Both the position numbers and the translations under genes were made by a program. DNA of 64,000 bases from Kitasatospora sp. NBC_01246 (lineage in GTDB: Bacteria > Actinomycetota > Actinomycetes > Streptomycetales > Streptomycetaceae), in NCBI RefSeq assembly GCF_036226505.1, contig NZ_CP108484.1, forward strand, positions 4,154,001 through 4,218,000. Reading direction: 5' to 3'. Positions 7,643 to 14,108 of the stretch are shown in pieces (the first letter of the stretch is position 1; each line of letters begins with the position of its first letter). Below the pieces are notes generated by a model. The model did no database searches, was not told the DNA's origin, and worked only from the letters and a program-made list of their open reading frames with translations.

Positions 7643-7771
7643 GCGCGCTGCCCTGAGTGTCTAACTGCGCTACAACGGCCCCGGACTCCGGCGGACAATC
7701 ACGGATGCCTGGAGCCTGTGTGCACAGGTCAGCGGCAGCCCGGCCCCAGGTCAGACTGGTATCCAGGTTGC

Positions 7772-7813
7772 TTCGGGACGAAGAGGCCGTGGGTTCAAAT
7801 CCCGCCACCCCGA
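7772..7813 (+). other. att site: duplicated 3' half of tRNA-Pro(CGG)
   Basis: From TTCGGGA (anticodon loop, anticodon CGG) through the anticodon stem, the T-arm GTGGGTTCAAATCCCGC and the acceptor strand CACCCCG plus discriminator A, this reads as the 3' half of a tRNA-Pro. The 5' half is absent: upstream sequence does not fold into the D-arm or acceptor partner. pSAM2 integrates at a tRNA-Pro gene with identity covering the anticodon loop to the 3' end, so this is read as the element's right attachment site, with the intact tRNA expected at the left end outside the window. Confidence 0.8.
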
Positions 7814-7830
7814 CCCAGTAACACCAGCTC

Positions 7831-7873
7831 AGGGCCGGTGACCCGTAAGGGTCACCGGCCCTGACTGCTTTTT
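7831..7873 (+). terminator. Rho-independent terminator
   Basis: A perfect 14-bp stem (AGGGCCGGTGACCC / GGGTCACCGGCCCT) with a GTAA tetraloop at 7831-7862, followed by TTTTT at 7869-7873. It stands just beyond the tRNA-Pro 3' half and was probably the native terminator of the tRNA-Pro gene before integration. Confidence 0.85.
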
Positions 7874-8082
7874 CCGGGGGCTGGAGAGGCCGCCGGCCGG
7901 GGCGACTCCCGGTGGGCGGTGGCTGACCCGCCCTCAGGAGTGGAATCGAGGGCGGGACTCCCGTGACGTGCGCCACGGACGGGGTGGCCGTCGAGTGGAT
8001 CGTCGCCGTGGGTGCGGGGCCGGGTGGGCCCGTTCGTTCTCCGTGGCGGTGGTGATCTGCTCGACGGCGCCGGCCGCGCGGG

Positions 8083-9030
8083 TCAGTGGGTGGGGGCGTC
8101 GGGGTGGGGGACGACGGTGACGACGGTGGAGCAGGAGGTGGCGCCGTCGGGGCCCTGGTGGAGGGTCACGCCGATGCGGTCGCGGCCGGCCGGGTCGCGG
8201 GCCAGGCGGGCGGCCTCGACCAGGCAGGGCTCGTCGAGTTCGACGTAGCTGGTGAAGACGCACTCCATGGCGACCGCCAGGACGGGGGCCGGGGAGCAGA
8301 GGGCCTGGGCGGCCTGGCGGCAGGCGTCGAGGAGCAGGGCGCCGGGCGCGTGGTCGACGGGGTGGTCGAAGTACACCGGGTGGGAGGTGTCGACCCGCAG
8401 CTGCCAGCGCCGGGCGTGGTCGGTGGCGGAGAGGGCGACGTCCTGCGAGGTGGTGGCATCGGGTCTCGCGGTGCGTATCGGGGGCCCGGGCGGCACGGCG
8501 CGTGCCATCGCCGTGGCGGCGTCGGCGTGGTCCCCGCGCAGCCGCCGGTAGATGGCGGGGGCCTGGACGGTGAAGCGGGTCTGGGCGGTGGCGAGCGGCT
8601 CGCCGGCCCGGCTCACCATGTAGGAGAGGGTGAGGGCGCAGACCCGGTTGCCGCGGCGGACCACGTCCTGGCAGACCACGTCCAGCTGGACCTCGTCGCC
8701 GTCCCGCTCGGCGGGGCGGTCGGCCAGGAGCAGCTCGGGGACCAGTGCGAAGCTGAACCGGTCCCAGACGAGGTGGTGCCCGAGCGGGACGTCGAAGGCG
8801 GCGTGGGAGAGCAGCGGGAAGCTCTGCCGGACCGTCTCGACCAGCAGCATCGGGTCGTAGAGCCCGCTGTCGGCGCGATCGCGGGGCCAGCGGGCGGTCA
8901 CCCGGTAGGCGTCCGGACCGGTGGCCTCCCAGCCGGTCAGCAGCACTTCTTCGGCCGCGCGCTTGTGGACGAGTTCCTTGGGCACGGTGGTCGCAGCAGT
9001 CATGGTGCTGCCGTGGTCTGTGCGATACAT
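8083..9030 (-). CDS. AfsA/ScbA-family butyrolactone-type autoregulator synthase
   Basis: 315 aa containing two A-factor biosynthesis hotdog repeats: the first around VHKRAAEEVLLTGW to GHHLVWDRFSFAL, the second from about residue 205 (VDTSHPVYFDHPVDHAPG ... LLLDACRQAAQAL). The family joins a beta-keto acyl chain to a glycerol-type C3 unit, the first committed step of gamma-butyrolactone or related signal synthesis. The start ATG at 9030 has GGGGGAG eight bases upstream; an internal ATG at 9003 (MTAATTVPKELVH) aligns with the usual family start but lacks a ribosome site. Divergent from the receptor gene, with an operator-like palindrome between them. Confidence 0.88.
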   Translation of the reverse strand: MYRTDHGSTMTAATTVPKELVHKRAAEEVLLTGWEATGPDAYRVTARWPRDRADSGLYDPMLLVETVRQSFPLLSHAAFDVPLGHHLVWDRFSFALVPELLLADRPAERDGDEVQLDVVCQDVVRRGNRVCALTLSYMVSRAGEPLATAQTRFTVQAPAIYRRLRGDHADAATAMARAVPPGPPIRTARPDATTSQDVALSATDHARRWQLRVDTSHPVYFDHPVDHAPGALLLDACRQAAQALCSPAPVLAVAMECVFTSYVELDEPCLVEAARLARDPAGRDRIGVTLHQGPDGATSCSTVVTVVPHPDAPTH

Positions 9031-9101
9031 GTGTGCACTCCCCCAGAATGGCCACTGGCGTGGTTGGTGGAGCCTCCGTTGTGTACGCCGGGCCCCGCTG
9101 C

Positions 9102-9124
9102 AAATAACGTAGAGGTCGTTCTTT
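9102..9124. promoter_or_regulatory. Candidate autoregulatory element (ARE) for the receptor
   Basis: In otherwise GC-rich DNA, an AT-rich imperfect palindrome has 8-bp arms AAATAACG and CGTTCTTT (7 of 8 pairs match) around a 7-bp centre. It lies between the divergent synthase and receptor genes, 28 bp before the receptor GTG. Size, AT-rich flanks and position fit ARE sites bound by ArpA/ScbR proteins, which would make both promoters signal-dependent. Confidence 0.5.
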
Positions 9125-9151
9125 TTGTTTGTCGAGGAGTTTGGAGCCACT

Positions 9152-9778
9152 GTGACGCGAGCGAAGCAGGACCGAGCCGTACGCACCCGCGGGACGATCC
9201 TGAGGGCCGCCGCACAGGTCTTCGACGAGTACGGTTTCAGCGGCTCAAGCGTCAATAAGATCATCACACAGGCGGGCACCACCCAAGGCGCAATGTACTT
9301 CCACTTCCGGTCGAAGGAGGAACTGGCCAAGGCGGTGATGGACGAGCAGGCCGCCGACCTGGAACTGCCGGACCGGCCGGCCGGTCTGCGTCAGCTCCTC
9401 GACCTCAACCTGTACCTGGCCGACGAGCTGCGGGAGAACGTGCTGCTGCGCGCGGGCGTCACGCTCGCCGTCGAGCAGGGCCAGCTCGGCCTGCGGGACG
9501 TCCGGCCGTACGAGATGTGGGCCGAGCAGTTCTGCGCCGAGCTGGAGGAGGCCCGCAAGGCCGGTGAGCTGCTGCCCGACGTCGACTCGGCGGAGTTCTC
9601 CCAGGTCCTGGTCGGGGCCTACACCGGCACCCAGGTCATGTCCCACCTGCGCAGCAACCGCGCCGACCTGCCGGAGCGGATCGCCCGGCTCTGGTGGTAC
9701 CTGCTGCCCGGGATCGCGACCGCGCCGGTCGTGAAGACCCTGCGGGGCGTCCTCGCGGAGCGCGGGCACCGGGCGTGA
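9152..9778 (+). CDS. ScbR/ArpA-type gamma-butyrolactone receptor (TetR family)
   Basis: 208 aa from a GTG with GGAG five bases upstream (an upstream in-frame TTG at 9125 is less likely). The N-terminal helix-turn-helix (VRTRGTILRAAAQVFDEYGF ... TTQGAMYFHFRSKEELA) is the conserved ArpA/ScbR DNA-binding domain. The rest is an all-helical ligand domain with the Trp residues (RPYEMWAEQF, RLWWYLLP) typical of these receptors. It should bind an ARE and release it on binding the signal made by the divergent AfsA-type enzyme. The following gene overlaps its stop by GTGA. Confidence 0.88.
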   Translation: MTRAKQDRAVRTRGTILRAAAQVFDEYGFSGSSVNKIITQAGTTQGAMYFHFRSKEELAKAVMDEQAADLELPDRPAGLRQLLDLNLYLADELRENVLLRAGVTLAVEQGQLGLRDVRPYEMWAEQFCAELEEARKAGELLPDVDSAEFSQVLVGAYTGTQVMSHLRSNRADLPERIARLWWYLLPGIATAPVVKTLRGVLAERGHRA

Positions 9779-10758
9779 CGCGCATCCTGCTGACCGGGGC
9801 CGGCGGCTTCATCGGCTCCGCGGTGCTCGCCGCGCTGCGCGCCCGGCCGGAGACCGGCGTGATCCGGGCCGTCGCCCGCTCCGCCGCGCCGCCCGGGACG
9901 GTCCGGGTCGCGGCGGACCTCACCGACCCGGCGACCCTGCGCGGCGCGGCCGACGGCGCCGACGTCCTGGTCCACCTCGCCGCCGCCGTCTCCGGTGACG
10001 AGGACGCCTGCGCGGCGGTCAACGTGCTCGGCACCCGGGCGCTGCTCGCGGAGGCCGCCCGGGCGGGCGTGGGGCGGATCCTCCACCTCTCCACCACCGC
10101 CGTGTACGGCCCCGGCCCGCACCGGGGCATCGACGTGGACGGGGTGACGCCGGCGCCCGTCTCGGCGGCCAGCCGGACCAGACTGATCGGGGAGCGCGCG
10201 GCGCTCGACGCCGGCGCGGTGGTGCTGCGCGCGCCGCTGGTGCTGGGTGCCGGGGACCGCTGGGTCGTGCCCTGCCTGGCCGAACTCACCCGGCGGGTGC
10301 CGGCCCGGTGGGACGGCGGCGCGGCCCTGCTCTCGCTGGTCGCGGTGGAGGACCTGGCCCGGCTAGTCGCCGGGCTGGCGCTCGGGCCGGAACGGCCACC
10401 GAGCGGGGTCCACCACGCCGGCCACCCCGAACCCGTCCGCAGCGGCGCCCTGTTGGACGCCCTGGCCGAGCACGGGGTACTGCCGCCGACCCCCGGTCAG
10501 GACTGGCCCTGGGAGCGCTGCCTGGCCGAACTGCGGCGGGTGCCCGGGGTGTTCAGCGAGCGGCAGTTCGCGCTGCTGGCCCAGGACCACTGGTACCGCA
10601 GCACGGAGATCTGGCGGTCGACCGGCACCGATCCCGGGCCGGGACCGCTGCACCGGCTCGCCGCGGCCGCGCCCTGGTACCGGGACCACCTCGCGCGGAC
10701 GGACGCCACGGCCACCGAACGGAGTTCCGAGGGAGTTGCCAAAGCTGCAAGCGGATGA
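9775..10758 (+). CDS. NAD(P)-binding epimerase/SDR-like protein with atypical active site
   Basis: 327 aa. The Rossmann motif GAGGFIG is at residues 7-13, with VHLAA near residue 66 and STTAVYG near residue 107 as in extended short-chain dehydrogenases. Where the family has Tyr-x3-Lys, this protein shows a VSAASR context, so both the catalytic Tyr and Lys appear replaced (Ser/Val and Arg); activity is uncertain. Its GTG overlaps the receptor stop, so it is co-transcribed with the receptor gene and is probably involved in making or modifying the autoregulator, or in a metabolite pathway under its control. Confidence 0.7.
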   Translation: MTRILLTGAGGFIGSAVLAALRARPETGVIRAVARSAAPPGTVRVAADLTDPATLRGAADGADVLVHLAAAVSGDEDACAAVNVLGTRALLAEAARAGVGRILHLSTTAVYGPGPHRGIDVDGVTPAPVSAASRTRLIGERAALDAGAVVLRAPLVLGAGDRWVVPCLAELTRRVPARWDGGAALLSLVAVEDLARLVAGLALGPERPPSGVHHAGHPEPVRSGALLDALAEHGVLPPTPGQDWPWERCLAELRRVPGVFSERQFALLAQDHWYRSTEIWRSTGTDPGPGPLHRLAAAAPWYRDHLARTDATATERSSEGVAKAASG

Positions 10759-10979
10759 CGGCCGAGCGGTGTGTATGCGGCCCGCTCCGCGTAGCGTCGG
10801 GACTCCGTCGGATCGGCTCGGACCGACGCAGGGGTCCCGGCCTTCCGCCCGCCCCGCTCCGTCTGCTCGAAGGAGCCACTCCCGCTCATGCGGTTCGTCA
10901 GTCCCCCGCTCCAGGCCGTGGAGCCGGTGCCGACGCTCGGCCGGTGCGCCAGAGCAGCCCTCCCCGACGGCGGTGGGCG

Positions 10980-11861
10980 ATGAAACAGGAACGCGCCCAG
11001 CACACCCGACGGGCCCTGCTGCGGGCCGCCGCGGGCGAGTTCGACCAGCACGGCTATGCCGGCACCTCGCTCTCCCGGGTCAGCCGGGCGGCCGGGGTCA
11101 CGATGGGCGCGCTGACCTTCCACTTCCCCACCAAGGCCAGCCTGGCGGACGCCGTCCGCGCGGACGCCGTCGAGCTCACCCGGGCCGCCCTCGGGGGCCC
11201 GGCGGAGGGCGGCATAACGGCGGAGGACGGGGCCCCGGCGGGTGTCGCGAGAACGGACGGCGGCCCTCCGGCCCGCGACAGCCCCGGCGGGGCCGACAGC
11301 GCCCCGTCGGGCTGCGGCACCGGCGAGGTGGCGCGGCTGACCGACGTGCTCACCCGGCTGCTCCAGGACGAGCCCAGCGTCAGCGCGGCGGCCAGACTGG
11401 CCTGGGAGCAGCCCGGCTCGGCCGACAACTGGTACGCCAGCTGGATCCCCGTCCTGCGAGGGCACCTGACGCGGCACCGGCCGGGCGTCCCCGGACTTCG
11501 GGCCGACGGGTCGAACGGCCCCGGGCCGCAGGACTCTGCGGCACAGCACGACCTCGCAGCCCAGGGCCCCGCAGCACAGGGCCCCGCAACACAGGGCCTC
11601 GCAGCACAGGGCGACCCCGACGGACAGCGCCCCGCAGCACAGCGCACCCCCCACGGGCAGGGTCCCGGGGACCGGATGGCCCCGGCGGCGGCCGCCGATG
11701 CGCAGGACCTCGAAATCCTGGTGCACTGCCTCGTGGTGGGCTCGGAGGCCCTGCGGCGCGGCGTCGTGCCGGTGGGCGGGGCGACCGCCCCCACCGGGGA
11801 CGAGCTCCGGCAGCGGCTCCGCAGGCTCTGGCACCGCACGCTGGCCGGCCCCTCGGCCTGA
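10980..11861 (+). CDS. TetR-family regulator with a low-complexity insert
   Basis: 293 aa, unusually long for TetR. The N-terminal helix-turn-helix (HTRRALLRAAAGEFDQHGYA, SRVSRAAGVTMGALTFHFPT) resembles ArpA-type and pseudo-receptor regulators. The ligand domain is interrupted twice: a Gly/Pro/Ala stretch at about 77-112, and a repetitive AAQGPAAQGPATQG region at about 185-220. The C-terminus (LEILVHCLVVGSEALRRG ... LRRLWHRTLAG) returns to normal TetR helices. ATG start with GGTGGG ahead. It may be a second receptor or pseudo-receptor of the signalling cassette (inference). Confidence 0.75.
   Translation: MKQERAQHTRRALLRAAAGEFDQHGYAGTSLSRVSRAAGVTMGALTFHFPTKASLADAVRADAVELTRAALGGPAEGGITAEDGAPAGVARTDGGPPARDSPGGADSAPSGCGTGEVARLTDVLTRLLQDEPSVSAAARLAWEQPGSADNWYASWIPVLRGHLTRHRPGVPGLRADGSNGPGPQDSAAQHDLAAQGPAAQGPATQGLAAQGDPDGQRPAAQRTPHGQGPGDRMAPAAAADAQDLEILVHCLVVGSEALRRGVVPVGGATAPTGDELRQRLRRLWHRTLAGPSA
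11536..11645 (+). repeat. Imperfect 15-bp repeats inside the TetR gene
   Basis: Variants of GCCCCGCAGCACAGG recur with a mainly 15-bp period and encode the five-residue unit A-A-Q-G-P. The period keeps the frame, so unit number can change without breaking the protein. Located in the sequence for the ligand domain of the regulator. Confidence 0.7.
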
Positions 11862-12046
11862 CGCCGTCCCTCCGTATGCGCCCCGCGGCCGGGCTGGACA
11901 CCAGCGCGGTACCGGCGCGGTACCGGCGCAGGAGCAGCGCACCCCCATGCTCCGCGCCCTGCGATGGCAGGTGTGCGCCGGGGCGCACACACCCCGGCAT
12001 ACGAACTTGTCAGAATCGTGCCAGCGCTCACCTCGACCCCCAAAAC

Positions 12047-12064
12047 AAAGCGATCGTTCGCTAT
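12047..12064. promoter_or_regulatory. Candidate TetR-type operator upstream of the transposase-like gene
   Basis: Imperfect palindrome with arms AAAGCGA and TCGCTAT (6 of 7 pairs) around TCGT, in an AT-rich patch 49 bp upstream of the transposase-like gene. It could be a target of one of the two TetR-family regulators in the cassette; this is inference from position and symmetry. Confidence 0.35.
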
Positions 12065-12112
12065 TCTTCCCGGGACGGCACTCACGGCACCTCACGATCC
12101 CGGGGAGCTCAC

Positions 12113-13261
12113 ATGGACGCGCAACACCTGCCGCCGGCCGGCGAAGCATCGGTCTCCCGGTTCGCCGAGCAGGTCTTCGCCCACCTGCCCCGGATAGACC
12201 AACGCCGCTGGGCCCACGCCTATCTACGCGGCCTGCTCGCCGCACCGGGCCGCAAGTCGTTGTCGAACATGGCCACCAGCCTGACCACGAGCCGGACCGC
12301 CGCGCTCTCGCTGCAGCAGTTCATCAACGGCAGCCCGTGGGACTGGCGGCCGGCCCGCCGCACCCTGGCTCGCCTCACCGCCACCGGCCCGCGCCCGGTA
12401 CGGGCCTGGACGGCCACCCTGGCGGTCATCCCCAAGCGGGGCGACCAGGCGGTCGGCGTCCACCGCCGCTTCGTCCCGGAGTTCGGCCGCACCATCAAGT
12501 GCCAGGCCGCGGCCGGGATGTTCATCGCCACCGACCGGCACGCCGTACCGGTCGACTGGTCGCTGCTGCTCGACGCCGACTGGACGGAGGACCGGGACCG
12601 CCGGGTCCGCGCCCGGATCCCGGACTCCGTCACCCCGCGTCCGGCCGACCGGACGGTGCTCGACATGGTCGACCGGCTGGCCGCCCACCTCCCCGTCGCC
12701 CCGCTGGTCGCGGACCTCACGGTGGTCGACGACCTGCCGCCGCTGATGTCGGCGCTCGCCCGCCGGGGCGTCCCGTACCTGCTGGAGGCCCGGCCGCACC
12801 AGGCCGTCCGCCCCGTCCTACAGGCCACCACCGGGCGGTTCGGCCGGATCCAGCAGGACGCCGTGCCGGTCGAGTCGCTCCTCCCGCGCCAGCGGCCGCG
12901 CACGCCCGGCACCCCGCAGCCGACGCTGCGCTGCGTCCCGGTCCTGACGCCCGGCGTCCAGGGCGCGCCCGTCCACCGGCTCTGGGTGCAGGACGCCCGC
13001 GGCGGCAGGGACCGGCGGTACTGGCTGACCAACCTCAGCGAGGACGCTCCCGCCGTGCTCGCCCTGCTCGGCACCGTAGCGACCACCCGGGACGCCGTGG
13101 ACCGGCTGGGCGCCGACTTCGGCCTGCTGGACTTCTCGGGCCGTTCCTACCTCGGCTGGCACCACCACATGACGATGATCTCGGCCGCGTACGCGCTCGG
13201 CCACGACCGGCCGGACCTGACCGGGACGCCGACTCGCGAGGTGTTCCGCACCTCCGCCTGA
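12113..13261 (+). CDS. IS701-like transposase homologue, catalytic residues lost
   Basis: 382 aa, ATG with GGGGAG seven bases upstream. The fold of IS701-type DDE transposases is recognisable: RFAEQVFAHLPRIDQRRWAH at the start, LSLQQFINGSPWDW (66-78), PKRGDQAVGVHRRF (107-120), PLVADLTVVDD (197-207) and GRSYLGWHHH (343-352). In active members the first Asp lies in DDTGFPKKG; here the matching stretch is TLAVIPKRG. The final Glu precedes GRSW; here it is Ser342. Only Asp201 remains. No terminal inverted repeats or target duplications are visible. It is therefore probably domesticated and immobile, and sits with butyrolactone-type regulatory genes. Confidence 0.78.
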   Translation: MDAQHLPPAGEASVSRFAEQVFAHLPRIDQRRWAHAYLRGLLAAPGRKSLSNMATSLTTSRTAALSLQQFINGSPWDWRPARRTLARLTATGPRPVRAWTATLAVIPKRGDQAVGVHRRFVPEFGRTIKCQAAAGMFIATDRHAVPVDWSLLLDADWTEDRDRRVRARIPDSVTPRPADRTVLDMVDRLAAHLPVAPLVADLTVVDDLPPLMSALARRGVPYLLEARPHQAVRPVLQATTGRFGRIQQDAVPVESLLPRQRPRTPGTPQPTLRCVPVLTPGVQGAPVHRLWVQDARGGRDRRYWLTNLSEDAPAVLALLGTVATTRDAVDRLGADFGLLDFSGRSYLGWHHHMTMISAAYALGHDRPDLTGTPTREVFRTSA

Positions 13262-13282
13262 CCCCCGCCCGACCGCCGCCCA

Positions 13283-13323
13283 CCCGGGGCCGGCCGCCCG
13301 CGCGGCAGCGGGCCGGCCCCGGG
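13283..13323. terminator. Bidirectional hairpin terminator
   Basis: Perfect 13-bp stem CCCGGGGCCGGCC / GGCCGGCCCCGGG with a 15-base loop, between the convergent transposase-like gene and the MerR gene. No T-run. Confidence 0.6.
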
Positions 13324-13335
13324 AGCGCCGGCGCC

Positions 13336-13701
13336 CTACGCCACCAGCGCCGCGGCCTCCGCCTCCCGGGCCGCCGCGACCATGCCCGCCAGGGCGGCCC
13401 GGCTCGCCCCGAGGACCAGCAACTGCCGGTCGAGCGCCGCCAGCCGGTCTTCGAGCACCTCCAGCACGCACGAGTCCACCGTGTTCTCACCGCTCACACA
13501 GGGCAGCACATCGCGGATGGCACTGGTCGAGAGCCCCGCGCCCAGCAGGGCCCGGATCCGGCGCACGACCCCCGGCGCGTCGGCGCCGTACCGGCGGTGG
13601 CCGCCGTCGCGCCGGCTGCTCTCCAGCAGACCCTGCTCCTCGTAGTACCGCAGCAGGCGGACGCTGACCCCGGTCTGCGCCGACAGTTCACCGATCCGCA
13701 T
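13336..13701 (-). CDS. MerR-family transcriptional regulator
   Basis: 121 aa from an ATG with GGAGGG four bases upstream. The N-terminal MerR winged helix (MRIGELSAQTGVSVRLLRYYEEQGLL, GGHRRYG) is followed by a dimerisation helix. The C-terminal region is short and has two Cys (PCVSGENTVDSC, residues 68-78), spaced unlike the SoxR iron-sulphur motif, so the effector is not evident. It lies alone between convergent and tandem neighbours. Confidence 0.8.
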   Translation of the reverse strand: MRIGELSAQTGVSVRLLRYYEEQGLLESSRRDGGHRRYGADAPGVVRRIRALLGAGLSTSAIRDVLPCVSGENTVDSCVLEVLEDRLAALDRQLLVLGASRAALAGMVAAAREAEAAALVA

Positions 13702-14108
13702 GTGACCCTCCGAACGCGCGGCCGCGCATCGCCCACCGACGGTGATTGTAACGCCGAAGGGAACACCCGGTCGGGCGCGGAGCGAGTCACCGACTCCGCT
13801 GCACCACGCATGATTTGACGAACCGTCGGACCCATGGGGGGGTTGGCGGCCGGACAGCGGAGAGGACCGGGTGGCCGGGACGGGCACCGCTCTCCGTCCC
13901 GGTCGCCCGGCCCACCGTTCGCGCCTGCGCCGATCCGTCAGCCGAGGATCCGGAACACCGAATCCGCCTGCCCCGCGTACGCGTTGCTCAGCGCGAAGGT
14001 CCGGCTGCTGGGGCGGAAGATCCCCACCGGCTCCGCGTTGCCGAGCCGGGAGCGGCAGCGCCGACGAGTTGCCGGCACGTCGGCCGTCGCCGGCCCGTGG
14101 GGGCAGCG
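13702..14108. other. Intergenic, no gene recognised
   Basis: About 400 bp between the MerR start and the stop of the minus-strand LAL regulator. It should contain the MerR promoter. No reading frame here has both a ribosome site and recognisable protein features. Confidence 0.5.

Noticed and set aside
12113..13261. An active insertion sequence
   Set aside because: No terminal inverted repeats or target-site duplication could be seen, and the catalytic Asp and Glu positions are changed.
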